A DNA stretch of 64,000 nt, taken from contig JBAIAC010000018.1 in NCBI GenBank assembly GCA_037349315.1, forward strand, positions 9,424,001 to 9,488,000, written 5' to 3'. The translations under genes were made by a program, and so were the position numbers. Positions 34,501 to 45,293 of this stretch are shown piece after piece. A model generated the notes under the pieces. It ran no database searches. It was given only the letters and a program-made list of their open reading frames with translations, and had not been told where the DNA came from. Source of the DNA: Chelydra serpentina. Its lineage: Eukaryota; Chordata; Testudines; Chelydridae. The number at the start of each line of letters is the position of its first letter. The first letter of the stretch is position 1.

Positions 34501-37500
34501 TCACCCGAGACCCCTCTTATAGGTATTTCTGTAGGAGGGCACAATCAAGCCCACATATTTTTAATCTGAAAAAGGGAACCTTTATTATACCTCTCATCTT
34601 ATCCTTTGCATTGTGTTAAAATCAGTGGTCTTTGATCAAGAAAGTGTGTGCTTACAAATGTGACTCTTCCCTTTGATTAAGCCCTAAAACTAGATTAGTG
34701 TAATCAATAGAAGGAGGATGCCGCTAGGCTTCTGAGTAGTTTATAAATGTTACTAAAAAAGGACCATTTTATATGTCCCACGATGGGTTTAAAATAATAA
34801 ATGCTGTGCGGGGAGGTATTTTATGACTCTCCATTTAACACTGAGATGACAGCTGCAGTTACAACCCAGTCTCAGGCCACAGCAGTCTTGCTAAATCTGA
34901 GGAGGAGGAGGCAACTGGCAGAGGAGTTTCCAGCCAGGCTATCAAAGTGCCTTAATGGGTGAGTAATGGTGTTGGCCCTGTATTATTATATGTGTAGTCC
35001 CACAGAAGACCTCCAACCAGGGGTTCTGTAATCATATGCAGGTAGTGAGAGTGGACAGAGTACCCAGCGGGATAATGATTAGCTGCCTAGTTCTGGTTCT
35101 TCTGCTGTGAACTCCAAATAACAGGCCAGATACCGTCTGATCCATGTATGGCTAAACAGGGAGAAAAGGACATAAAGAGTATCTGTGAATTATCTTATGC
35201 CCTAGCACGTGGGTTGGCCCATTGGCGCCTGCTCTTTGCTGGCGCCTGCTCTTTGCTAGCACCCCCAGGCATCCCAGCTGTCTGAAAGAGGATGGGAGAA
35301 AGCTATGGCCCGGTCTGTCCACCTATCTGCACCAGAACTGGCCAGGCAAGGAATGGTGAGCAATCTGGGCTGAAGTCAATGGAAGTTAGGAGCCTAAATA
35401 CCTTTGCGGATCTGGGTCCTGAACCCTTCAGTAGGGCAACAGAACTGCTGCTCCAGAGTGCTGCCCTGGGAAACCCTGTAAAATATGCTGGCTGGCTTAG
35501 CTGGAACTTTTGGGCGCCCCAGCTGCTGTGCATCCCATTCCAGGCCTCCTGCACGTAGAACAGGGTCCTGCTCAACGTCTGGGGAAATGGGGGGGGTCAG
35601 TTTGTCAAACTGATGTGCAGGGTGGCTAGAAGATGTCTCAATTAACCCTCCCCCCCTTTGCTAAGTGAAAACTGAGGGAGTAGAAATCCCTTGTTAGATT
35701 GCATGTTCTAACCAGGTCTAAAGTACCAATGACATGTATTTACCGTGTCCTTTCAGTAATCTGAAACACTCACTGCCTTCACTTTTGTGCATGAAAAGTG
35801 GCCACGACTCACTGTTATTAATGTGCATGCTCATTAGTTTTGTCAACCACTGGGATACTGTCTCAGGCAGCATGCTGCTGTTTCTAGGCATCTATTCACT
35901 GCACAGGGTAAGCATTGTTTCACTCAGTGGGATTTGCACCCCCACTGAAGGCTAGTCAGACAATAAGTGAAACCAATTGGAGCTGTGAGTAACACCCTGT
36001 ATTTTTGCCACAGTATCAGCCCCAAATGCAAGGGAATAACCTTTATAATTCCATCAAAACCCCACAAGATAATGTTGTCTGTTAGAAGAAAGCAAGAGGT
36101 TGTCACTATTTCAGCAGGGCAGAAGATATTACTGGTTTATACACCTGTTTTATTAAAGAACATACTTTTATCTTTATTTCCCACCCAATTTTCTTCCTCC
36201 TCCCCTTTCTGCTATTGTACAAAGGTTTATTAAACTATTATTATACTTTATTTCCAATTATTGGTACTGAACTGCAGGTCAGCTAGGCCTAGAAGGAACA
36301 ATCTTAATAGGTTATGAAAGCAAGATTTGGTTTTTAGACTTGGGCCAGAATTAGGCTGACATTTTAACCACATTCATGATGTATCCAATTATAGCCAAAT
36401 ACAGTTTGACATCCATAGCTCATACACTGCTCTCTCTATTTTGTACAAAGACTATTGATTTCTCAATTGCGTCTCAAGAATGGGGCTCGTTTTCTCATGT
36501 TATGATTTCATCTTTCATTCAGTGTTTCTGGGCCCAGATTACAGCTTTTCTTTGGTTGAACTCTGTGTTTGGATCCACATTAGTCGTGTTTGGGGTTAAC
36601 ATTTATATAAAACTATCTGGGAATATCCTTTATTACTATTGATTTGGCCTGAGTTTCCAAAGCTGGCTCACTCCACGGGCCACCTCTTCACAGAGATATT
36701 GTCTTGTGGACCATCTTCCATTCCATTCATGACTGTATAGTCTACCTCCCCTCATGTTGGTAGTCAAATAATATCCCTGTGGTAAGGAGAGCAATTGCTC
36801 ACAGGGGAAAGTAATATTAGGGAAGAACGTAGGATATATTTTAGCTGTCTGCTGTTTAATGCAATTTAGGAGACAGAAACAAGACAGTACCATGTGGCTA
36901 GCCAGTTCTCCAGGGGAAAACAGTTTGGGCACCACTGGGGTAGGAAATGGTGTAAAGAAATATGGAAGGTACAATTTGTAAAGTAATCTGGAGGCTCCAT
37001 ATATTTGTTCAGCAGAGGGAGCTAGAATTTATTATTCCTTGTTAGTAAATTGTGGAGCTACATCCAGCTGTTTTGTTGTTTGTGTTGTCAGTTAATAAAG
37101 CAATTACAGGCCACAAACAGAGTTACTTGACTGCAAATCCTCTCTGTTTGGAATCTATTTTTTGAGTTGCACCACCTCAGTGACAATCATAAAACATGAG
37201 TTCTGAGATTCTCAGTTCTGGACTGTCAGATTATGGTACTTTGGCAATGGCTGGTTTGCAGAAATAATGTTAAAATTATATAATTCACAGGTTAAGAAAA
37301 GAGTGTCTGTACATCTGGGTGTAGTGCTTAGATAATCCAAAAACACATAGGTTTTTAAAAAGTCATAAAATACATATTGGTTTTTTCCAGATTATGTACT
37401 ATAAGATTAATACATTTAACAATACAGTTTAGTTGTTAGCATCCAAATATTTGGGTACATCACTCGTGAAACGTTATACAGAGATGTTAGGATATAGATA

Positions 37501-37544
37501 TTCAGGCCTGTCTGCAAAGGCCTGTACTTTAAGAATGTAGGTAT
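31511..37544. other. About 6 kb without a gene; scattered old repeats
   Basis: No exon-like frame with a recognisable domain. The segment 31790-32220 resembles 17909-18168 in wording. The segment 34175-34395 looks like a MITE: GTTGCACGGGTGTAAC, then a potential hairpin around AATCGATTTTAACCGATTTC, and GAGAGTGTTCACATGG near the right end against GTGTGGACACTC inside. 35224-35257 is a 17-bp unit (GGCGCCTGCTCTTTGCT) repeated twice in tandem. The remainder is plain AT-rich sequence. Confidence 0.5.
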
Positions 37545-38195
37545 TGTGACAAAGTTCCTCCTCTACCTTGGTGAGGCCTGCGTTTATTGGTGGATTTTGA
37601 TCGCCTCAGAGATCTTCCCCTCTGGTAGAACCCACAGTCAAATTCCTCCTGTGTCTGATCAGGAGTTGGGAGGTTTGGGGGGAACCCGGGCCCGCCCTCT
37701 AATCCGGGTTCCAGCTCAGGGCCCTTGCAGTTGTCTATAGGGTTTCCTGTAACAGCTGCGTGACAGCTACAACTCCCTGGGCTACTTCCCCACGGCCTCC
37801 GCCCAACACCTTCTTTATGCTTACTGCAGGACCTTCCTCCTGATGGTCTGCTGATGCTTGTACTCCTCAGTCCTTCAACTCTTCTCCCTCTCAACTCCTT
37901 GTGTGCCTCTTGCTCCCAGCTCCTCGCACGCAACACCACAAATGGCAGGGAGCTCCTTTTTAAACCCAGGTGTCCTGATTAGCCTGCCTGCCTTAATTGA
38001 TTCTAGCAGGTTCTTCTTAATTGGCTCCAGGTGTCCTAATTAGCCTGCCTGCCTTAAATTGGTTCCAGAAAGTTCCTGCTTGTTCTAGTGCAGCCCTTGC
38101 TCTGGTCACTCAGGGAACAGAAAACTATTCATCCAATGGCCAGTATATTTGCTTTCTATCAGACTTCTGTACCCCACTTGTCTGGGTCTGTCACA
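37545..38195 (-). mobile_element. Solo LTR (651 bp), Ty3/gypsy type, GTAT target duplication
   Basis: Bounded by TGTGACAAAG and GGTCTGTCACA, with GTAT on both sides (37541-37544 and 38196-38199). On the minus strand TTTAAAAAGGAGCTCC (about 37950-37965) may act as a TATA-like element. An internal direct repeat of about 62 bp starts with AGGTGTCCTGATTAGCCTGC and recurs as AGGTGTCCTAATTAGCCTGC. No internal coding region, so it is a recombined solo LTR. Confidence 0.82.
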
Positions 38196-38859
38196 GTATA
38201 TGTTTATTAATTATTTAGTTATAGAGGTATACAAGAAAGAATCAAAATCACAGTCTGCCTGTTTATGGGCCTTCTCTTACTATGACAGTCTGAGGCCCTG
38301 TTCTTAGGCTAAGATCTCTGGCTAAACAACAGAGGCAGCCATAAGCTGAAAAGTGTATGGTCACATCCTTACATTCCAAACTAGTCACATTGAAATAAGG
38401 TGCTATTGGGCTGTTAGGAATATAATCCTGTCCTGATAATGCCCATCACCTCCAGAGAAAGGGAAGAGCCTAGAAGATTGAAAGGAAACTTAGTTTGATA
38501 GCAGCATCCTGTCTGGCAAGAACTCACTTATCAATAGCTGGGATGTAAAATCCTCATTTCTTTGTTGTTCTATCACTGTCATCCCCATTTCCCTATTGTT
38601 TATTTGCATGGTCTCTGTCTGGTTCTGTGATTGTTTCTGTCTGTTGTATAATTAATTTTGTTGGGTGTAAACCAATTAAGGTGGACTTCAGGTATTGTTG
38701 CTCTCTGTTCATGCGAGAAGGACCAGGGGAGTAAGCAGGTGAAGGAATAAGCCCTCTAACAAGAGAGTTGGTTGTAAAAAGCAAATATGGCAATGAGTGA
38801 AGATTGTTCCTCAGTATTTGAGAAATTAGGATAGGTTGTCTCTTAGAAAATACAATCCA
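38196..38859. other. No gene; possibly R2-like 3' UTR
   Basis: AT-rich. It lies just downstream of the R2-like coding region on the minus strand and may include its 3' untranslated region. I looked for 28S rDNA text at a possible 3' junction and found none. Confidence 0.4.
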
Positions 38860-39168
38860 TCAACGAAGTATTTCAGTTACTTTCCTGACTTTGCTTCTTA
38901 TCAGCACTCCAGCTCATCTCTCCTGGTATTGCCAATATCCGGTGATGTGTTCTATGTAGATGTCTCTTGACCACCTGATGGCATCCGACACCATGAGTTA
39001 CCGCATCAGCCGAGCATAGCGTTGACTGATTCCACATTCTCTCAACACTCACTCGTTTCTGGGGTCCCATGCGCCCAGGGCTCCAATGATCAGCATGTGA
39101 GTTTGAACCTTGTAACCTCTAGCACTCAAGGTGTTGGCCAAGGGGGTGTATTTCTCCAGCTTTCAAGA

Positions 39169-39408
39169 TCAGGCATCTCGGAAGGCCGGGGTCCTGTTTT
39201 CAAAGGGAACTGTGACGTCCACCATGATTATCTTCTTCTGTTCCTTGTTGGTGATGACGATGTCCGGTTGCAGTTGGCTATCAGTTTCAGGGATGGCGGA
39301 GTTCACAGCAACCTTCCCCATGGGTGGTGGGATGGCTCTGACCGGGCGATTCTGGATGGCGTTGTGGCACAGCTGCCAGGCTCTGGAATGGGTCTTGAAA
39401 AGACACAA
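39169..39408 (-). pseudogene. R2-type restriction-like endonuclease domain
   Basis: Seventy-nine residues. QPDIVITNKEQKKIIMVDVT gives the PD...D catalytic arrangement of R2-clade endonucleases (Asp in QPD and Asp in VDVT), followed by VPFENRTPAF. A stop follows RDA. The next recognisable block resumes at 39070 in another frame. The upstream SRAWQLCHNAIQN is the usual link from the zinc knuckle to the nuclease. This domain nicks the target site in the R2 mechanism. Confidence 0.85.
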
Positions 39409-40077
39409 GACGTGGGGTAGTATCTCATTGCCATAGCCCCACTTCCTGCATCACCTGTTCCAATTCCCATGGCGGATGGCTCTGTTCAGTGGGATGCAGT
39501 TCCACTGGGCCCTGTGGATGAACCTCCAGCCGGCAAATCAGGTGAAGCTGCCCCCAGGGAGGAAGTGGTTGCTGGCACTTCCACGTCACCTTGAGGGCCT
39601 TGTCCTGGTCCAGCTTCTGTTTCAGGTTTTCCATGTACTGGCAGTGGATGGCATCCTTCAGGGTCCTCTCCAGCATGGTTCTAGCTCTCGGAGTAATGAC
39701 TGTGTGCTCTATATTCTTCACCTGTGGCACCAGAACTCCTAGCTCCTAATGTTCCTCACATGATGTCCAGCGGCAGCCGATACGCTTCTCCAGTCATTAC
39801 GTAGCATTGCGGTCACGAGTCCAAAGTGAAGCAAAGTCTCCCCCGCTCTTCCAAATTTCCCAAAGTGAGACACTCAGGTAGGTGGTGACACCTTGGTTGG
39901 AGGGGGTCCTGGCGATTCGCTTTCTTATGACATGCTGTATAGCACTCTCTGCGATGCTCCTCACCATGGCGTCTGGGCACATCAGAAGGCGGAAGGTCTG
40001 AGTGATCATTCAACATCGCACAGATCACCCATTTGAAGGATGTTGGCTCCGCCCTGCCGTGTGAGATGTACACCAGG

Positions 40078-40662
40078 TCATTGCTGGCCCTCTGGGGAAG
40101 AAACTAGCTGCCTGATGGTGTTGTCCACCTTGTTAAGAGGGACCTTTGCCACACCCGTGGGCACACCAAGATGTTGGTATGCTTGCCTGTCCTTGAGGAA
40201 ATTCAGGGGTTCAACCTGGATCTGAAATGGTGTCGCCTGGACTGAGTCCCTTCTACTGCCATCAATATGCAGGGATGCACACTTCCTGGCATTGAAGCAG
40301 AGTCCCATCCAGTTGGCAGCCTGGCTGGTGATGTCCAGCCTTTGTTGGAGACTTTCAGGGTTATCTGCAATCAGGACCAGATCGTCTCCATAGGTCAGGA
40401 TATTCACTCTGTTGCTGTACAGGTCGAAACCGCCTAGACCGTCGGCGATTGCTCGAATCACTGGCTCCATGGCTAAGTTGAAAATGATGGGGCTGAGGGG
40501 ACAGCCTTGCTTCATGCCACTAGGGATAGGAATCTCAGGCCTCTCTCCTTCCATGGAGCAGATGGCAGTGGTGCAGTCTTCATAGAGTTCCCAGACCAGT
40601 TGGAGAAAGTTTTCAGGCATCCCGAACTCTCGCAGTGTGGCAAAAATGTGCTGGTGGGGCAT
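40078..40662 (-). pseudogene. R2-type reverse transcriptase core
   Basis: A 194-residue open frame. Just upstream, LDLANVFGS is motif A with the second Ala of the usual LDLANAFGS replaced. Residues 48-60 (SGMKQGCPLSPII) are motif B with FNLAMEPVIRAI after it. Residues 91-94 are YGDD in TYGDDLVLIAD, where R2 elements usually have FADD or YADD. WMGLCFNARKCASLHIDG and YQHLGVPTG follow as expected for R2 palm and thumb. A stop after EGQQ ends the frame. A long intact RT core beside broken flanks suggests moderate age. Confidence 0.9.
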
Positions 40663-40689
40663 CGATCCAAAAACATTAGCCAGGTCAAG

Positions 40690-41231
40690 CTACACTGTGG
40701 CACATTGCCTCCGTGCCCTCCTGGATGTGTGGATGGCAGTCTGAAAGAGAAAGTTGTGTGCGTAACAGCCTTTGCATGACATGAAGCCTTTCTGGATGGA
40801 GCTGATGGCTCCTTTGTTCACCAAGCAGTCTGTGATCCTAGCTGCGAGGCAGCTGGCATACAGTTTGTACATGGTGGAACAGAGAGAGATAGGTCTCCAT
40901 TTTCTGGGGTCATCTCACTCCCCTTTCTTGTAGACAAGCATTGTCATAGATTTCTTCCAGGAGCTGGGAGTCCGGCGGCACTGTTTGCATTTGTTGAAAA
41001 TGGCTGTTAGTACCAGGCAACCGGGGTCTCATTTTTTTTCAGGAAGTTGTAGCGAATGCCATCTTTTCCTGAGGCTGTGTTTTTGGTCTTTGTAAGTCTG
41101 GTCATTACTTCCTGTGAGGTAAAGTCTTGTTCCAGGTCCCCTGCATAGTCAACCCGGGGTAGAGGATGAAGGCCCCCTGGATGCTGCGCATAGTTCTGAG
41201 CTACATGGTCAAACGCACCCTTCAAGTACAA
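40690..41231 (-). pseudogene. R2-type RT N-terminal part, broken
   Basis: Two frames. 41231-41007 contains EVMTRLTKTKNTASGKDGIR, corresponding to the RT-0/1 region (usual TAPGPDGI). 40872-40690 contains YKLYASCLAARITDCLV and SSIQKGFMSCKGCYAHNF, corresponding to RT motifs 1 and 2. A frameshift or small deletion lies between them at about 40880-41000. Confidence 0.75.
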
Positions 41232-41235
41232 GAGT

Positions 41236-41560
41236 AGTCTCTAGGATGGGATTGCGCAATAAGATGAGGGCCCGTCGAGAATCTCTCTGACTGTTACCTG
41301 CTCTGTATCTGAAAGAGGTGCTTTTTTTCCCACAGGGGGAAAGGAGAAAGTTCTGTGATACTGATTTTCTGTATGAATGTGGGAAGTCATCTAACCTCTC
41401 TATATCAGCTTCCTCATCTATAAAATAGGATAATATTTATTACTTTTCAAGGCTGTTTTGAGGCATAATTAATTAATTGATATTTCTAAACTACTCCGAG
41501 ATCCTCCAAAGAAGGATGTGATGGTAATGCAAAATTATTATCATCATTACCAAGTATGGG
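41236..41560 (+). repeat. MIR/CORE-like SINE fragment (41375-41560)
   Basis: GGGAAGTCATCTAACCTCTC, then TCAGCTTCCTCATCTATAAAAT, TAATATTTATTACTTTTCAAGGC and TTTTGAGGCATAATTAATTA follow the order of the MIR 3' half. Short plus-strand fragment; 41236-41374 is unassigned. Confidence 0.7.
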
Positions 41561-41949
41561 ACTTGACTCATCTTGACCCTTCATTATCTAAGCTGTTAGT
41601 TTCTTATCGTGTGTGTGTGTGAGAGAGAGAAAGCGAGAACAAATGAACTGCATTGTAGTACACAGTAGTGGCATGATGAACTGCACCACATCTACCCATG
41701 TTTCTGGTTTTTTTTCTTTAAAATAACACCTAAAAACTTCATTTGAAATCGCACTAGGAAAGATATTTTCATAAGATCTGATAAAAGGCTGATTTCCCCC
41801 TGTCATTTGATTGACACAACATGAACATTAAAATGTAGCTGCTCCAGAACAGATAGGCCTAGCTGAATACCTACATGTAAACTCATTCCATGGCTTCAAT
41901 CCTTTTGGAAGAATGGCCTTGTGGTTAAGGCATGGGACTGGATGTCCTC
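41561..41949. other. SINE head-like segment at 41909-41941; rest unassigned
   Basis: ATGGCCTTGTGGTTAAGGCATGGGACTGG resembles the tRNA-related head of MIR-type SINEs (GTGGTTAAGRC...GACT). It breaks off where the RTE-like LINE begins, so the LINE may have inserted here. A short GT/GA run lies at 41611-41630. Confidence 0.4.
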
Positions 41950-41955
41950 TCTCTG

Positions 41956-42616
41956 TCACACACTTACATCTATTACTATTTCTCCTCCGAATTTCATCAG
42001 TTCGGCTGGGATGTTGTCAATACCTGTAGCCTTTCTGTTCTTGAGTGATTTCACAGCTGTCTCCACTTCTTCATGCAGAACTGGAAACTCAGTCTCCTCT
42101 GTTGAATCTGGGCTGTCTAGGACACTAGAATATCCATTTGTCTGGTGGTTGTATAGATCAGAGCAGTAGTTTGTCCACCTATTGATGATGTCCCTTTCTT
42201 CTGTAAGACTGTTCCTTTCTTTGTCTTGAATTCCATTAGCTTTGGTCCATCTTTCCTTTGTCAAATCTTTTTAAACCTAGAAGGCTCATTTTGCTATTTT
42301 TATTATTGATACACTCTTCAATTTTAGAGCATTGTTTTTTGATCCATATCTCCTTGGCCACCTTAATTCCTTTCTTGATCTTTCTGCCAATCGCTCTGTA
42401 TTGATCAGCTTTCTCAGTGCTGTTCTTATCTCTCTTAAATTCTCTTCTAATGTCACACATTTGCAGTATTTCATTTGTGAGCCATGGTTTTGTCGTCTTA
42501 TGATATTTCCTAAGGATGTCCATTGCAGCTTCATTCATTACAATGTTGAAATTGTTGGTCATTGTTTCTATGTCTTCCTCTAGAGCAAGCAGCAGGGCAA
42601 ATTTTCCGCCGAGCAT
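41956..42616 (-). pseudogene. RTE-like LINE connector and RT start
   Basis: Frame 42616-42236 has NNFNIVMNEAAMDIL, KTTKPWLTNEILQMC and a basic region, typical of the segment between endonuclease and RT. Frame 42264-41956 has WTNYCSDLYNHQTN, EEVETAVKSLKNRKATGIDNIPAELMK (key residues K-x-GIDNIPAE). A frameshift around 42240-42260 separates the two. Confidence 0.75.
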
Positions 42617-43740
42617 TGCTTGGAATGACTCTGCAATGTTTCAGTCTTTCTAACTCAACTTGGTTATGGTGAACTTTGGCCTGATGATTTTCCTTAGTTG
42701 CACCCAAACATTTAGCATGACAGGGTCATGATAACTTCCAATATCAGCATCGGGGAAGCTCCTTGTTTTAGCTCCGTTAATCCCAGAATGAAATCTGTTT
42801 TGCATCATGATCTAGTCCAGGGATGGGCAAACTTTTTGGCCAGAGGGCCACATCGGGGTTGCAAAATTGTATGGAGGGCCGGGTAGGGAAGGCTGTGTTG
42901 TACTCAAAGTACTATACAGGATCTTTTCAAGGGGATTAAGGCAAAACGCCACATTTATTAGTAATACAGGTATCAATCAATACTCTAGCATATGCATATG
43001 ATATATATATATATATCTATCACACTCATGCACTCACACACATACAGACACAAACACTCCGTCTTGCTGTTGTTACCAACTGGTTGCTCCCCTTAACTGC
43101 ACTGGCCAGGTGAGTTAGATGGGGGAGGGGTGGAGCCGGGCTTCTGCCGATCCGGATCAATGCTTCGATGGTGACAAGACGAGACCCGGGGTCCTTCTGC
43201 AAGACACCTCACTTTTATAGCAGCTTCCCTCTTATGCAAATCCACTCCAGATTCAAAATCTGGGTCTGTGTCCGTTGGTCTGTGTCTGTTGGTCTTTGTG
43301 CTGCTTTTCTCTGGGTGTTGTCCCAAGGCTGCTCAAAGAGAGTGTTTCCCAAAGGTGGTGCTTGCTTCTAATCCCCAAGGCCGTCAATATGTCTGCTCTT
43401 CTTTGATTGTCCTTTGATCTGGCTCCCATCCCCTCTCCAACTGTTGCAGTATCTGGAGGTGGGTGTCTTCCAAGCCTCACTCATTCACACCTCATTCAGT
43501 CAATAGGGCAATTGATTACACAGTGGGGGGAAGATCTTATCCTACTCCTAGCAAAAAGACACATGTTTCTTCTACTTTAACTATACTATCCTTAGGGGCT
43601 ATAACATCTGATACAAAGTTTTCTACAAGTTTTCTATATAGGGGTCTAATACAAAGTTGTATGAAAATAGAGAGGCACAATGCCAAGTAAAATAGAGAGG
43701 TACAATGCCAAGTCATATGAAATACAAAATAACACAATGC

Positions 43741-43776
43741 GGGCGGGGCGGGGCGGGGCGGGGCGGGGGGGGGGGG
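43741..43776 (+). repeat. (GGGCG)n run beside the SINE head
   Basis: GGGCG and GGGGCG units followed by an uninterrupted G run. The G-rich strand has many GGG blocks and could form a quadruplex. It probably grew from the G-rich 5' end of the SINE. Confidence 0.85.
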
Positions 43777-43950
43777 TAGCTCAGTGGTTTCAGCACTGGC
43801 CTGCTAAACCCAGGGTTGTGAGTTCAATCCTTGAGGGGGCCATTTAGGGATCTGGGACAAAAATTGGGGATTGGTCCTGCTTTGAGCAGGAGGTTGGACT
43901 AGATGACCTCCTGAGGTCCCTTCCAACCCTGATATTCTATGATTCTATGA
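43771..43950 (+). mobile_element. tRNA-derived SINE with CR1-like tail
   Basis: The head GTAGCTCAGTGGTTTCAGCA fits a Pol III A box and GGTTGTGAGTTCAATCC a B box, at tRNA-like spacing (about 43776-43832). The body GGGGGCCATTTAGGGATCTGG follows. The tail GGACTAGATGACCTCCTGAGG, CCCTTCCAACCC and ATTCTATGATTCTATGA is the CR1 3' end. This is the architecture of the tortoise Pol III/SINE family, thought to be mobilised by CR1. It is not a tRNA gene: there is no anticodon-arm cloverleaf and the tail is LINE-like. Confidence 0.95.
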
Positions 43951-44819
43951 TCATAAAGATTCATAGAGATACTTAATACAGAGATTTCTCTCTACAGCTG
44001 TGCCTCTCCAAACAGCCTGGCCCAGTCCCCTAGCCGACTCCCACCCACTTTCCGCTCCCTGAGTGCCCCCCTCAGAACCCCCAACCCATCCAAACCCCCT
44101 GCTCCTTGTCCCCTGACTGCCTCCTCCAGAGACACACACCCCCACCCCAAACACCACCCCCTATCTAAGCCCCCCCTGCTCCTTGTCCCCTGACTGCCCC
44201 CTCCCAAGACCACCCACCCTAACTGCCCCCCAGGACCCCACACCCAACCCCCCCTGCTTCCTGTCCCCGACAGATGCCTGGGAGTTCCACGCCCTATCCA
44301 GCCCCCTGCTCCTTGTCCCGTGACTGCCCCCCGGAACCCTCTGCCCCTTATCCAAGCCCCCAGCCTCCTTACCCCATGCTGCTCAGAGCAGCGTGTCTGG
44401 CAACTGCACGGCCTGCCAGAGCATGCAGCCCCACCCCCTTACCAAGCCGCTCAGAGCAGCAGGAGCTCAAGCCCCACCGGAGCCAACCACGCCGCTGCAG
44501 CGCTGTCCGGCAGGAGTGGCAGGCCAGAGCGCTGCCCGCGCAGCGCGCTGAGGCTCTGGGGGAGGGGGGAAGTTGGGGGAGGGGCCGGGGGAGCCTCCCC
44601 AGCCGGCAGCTCAGGGGCCGGACAGGACGGGCCCGCGGGCCAGATGTGGCCCATGGGCCGTAGTTTGCTCACCCCTGATCTAGTCGATCTGGCTGTGATG
44701 TAGACCAATATGGCATGCACCTATTGATCGTCTGGATGCTTTATGTCCCCCTAATGTGTTTGCAAGAACCAGATTGTTATAGCTGGCAAACTCCAAAAGT
44801 CTCAATCCTCTCTCATTGG

Positions 44820-45293
44820 TTACCGCATTACAGAAAGGGCACAATAATCTCGCCAATCTCCCTGTGCGTCAGTACCCACTTTAGCATTCCAATCTCCCTG
44901 TACAATCAGGATATCTTTCTTGTGTACCTTACCGATGATGTCTTGGAGCTGATTGTAAAAATCTTCAATTTGCTCATCGTCATAGTCTGTTGTAGGGGCG
45001 TAGACTTGTACCACTGTGATATTAAACGGTACTGCCTTTAGCTGGATGAAAATAAGCCTGCTGGACATTGGGCGGCATCCCAATACTGAATTCTTGATAT
45101 CATTATGCACAAGAAATCCTACACCATTAACATGTTTGTCCTCTCCACTGTAATAGAGTACATGGCCTTCTTCCATTAGTGCCTCTCCAAAGTTTTTCCC
45201 TCTGACCTCATAGATTCCTAGGAGGTGCCAGGTGTATTGTTCCACTTTGTACGTGAGTTCTTTCAACCTCCCTATTTGTCTCAATGTCTTCAC
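44820..45293 (-). pseudogene. AP-type endonuclease domain of the RTE-like LINE
   Basis: A 157-residue open frame. MKTLRQIGRLKELTYKVEQ begins the domain; HLLGIYEVRGKNFG holds the position of the catalytic Glu (usual EVRW); GVGFLVHNDIKN and VVQVYAPTTDYDDEQI follow; KDILIVQGDWNAKVGTD carries the GDWN catalytic motif. It ends at a stop after SVMR. The frame upstream of 45293 is damaged. The domain nicks target DNA to prime reverse transcription. Confidence 0.88.

Larger units (their letters stand above)
38860..41235 (-). mobile_element. R2-clade non-LTR retrotransposon, decayed
   Basis: Minus-strand blocks in R2 order: RT N-terminal part (41231-41007; 40872-40690), RT catalytic core (40662-40078), thumb and linker (40073-39797, 39730-39425), a CCHC-like knuckle (about 39480-39409, WGYGNEILPHVLC), the restriction-like endonuclease (39408-39169) and the R2 C-terminal block (39070-38905, GALGAWDP, RYARLMR, MVSDAIRWSRDIYIEHITG). 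In-frame stops and frameshifts separate the blocks. No N-terminal zinc-finger/Myb region is seen, so the copy is 5'-truncated or rearranged. R2 normally sits in 28S rRNA genes; no rDNA is visible here. Confidence 0.85.
42896..43996 (-). mobile_element. Solo LTR inside the hAT element (1,101 bp with a SINE)
   Basis: Starts TGTTGTACTC and ends CTCTCTACA, with GCTG (or GCTGTG if the ends are shifted) on both sides at 42892-42895 and 43997-44000. AATAAA-like or TATA-like signals are not definite, so orientation is tentative. It contains (TA)n at 43003-43016 and CA-rich text. The rest of the host hAT reads GC-rich on both sides, unlike this AT-rich insert. The SINE at 43771-43950 lies near its right end. 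Confidence 0.65.
42818..44677. mobile_element. hAT element, non-autonomous, 1,860 bp with nested insertions
   Basis: Terminal inverted repeats CAGGGATGGGCAAACT (left) and, inverted, CAGGGGTGAGCAAACT (right) differ at 2 of 16. The target duplication ATCTAGTC is exact at 42810-42817 and 44678-44685, the 8 bp expected for hAT. The interior right part is GC-rich with a recurring CCCTGCTCCTTGTCCCCTGA phrase (about 44097-44320). No transposase. Removing the LTR inside leaves about 760 bp of element. Confidence 0.93.

Noticed and set aside
37966..38085. Direct repeats that might suggest a CRISPR-like array
   Set aside because: Only two diverged 62-bp units inside an LTR, and the context is a vertebrate genome.
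38196..38870. 28S rDNA flank for the R2-like element
   Set aside because: Searched by eye on both strands for the known R2 junction text and found none here or near 41236-41300.
43771..43950. tRNA gene candidate
   Set aside because: A and B boxes are present, but the sequence does not complete a cloverleaf and runs into a CR1-like tail; it is a SINE. The same holds for 45574-45744.
44274..44703. Overlapping 127- and 129-residue plus-strand frames
   Set aside because: Located in the GC-rich arm of the hAT element; open because of base composition.
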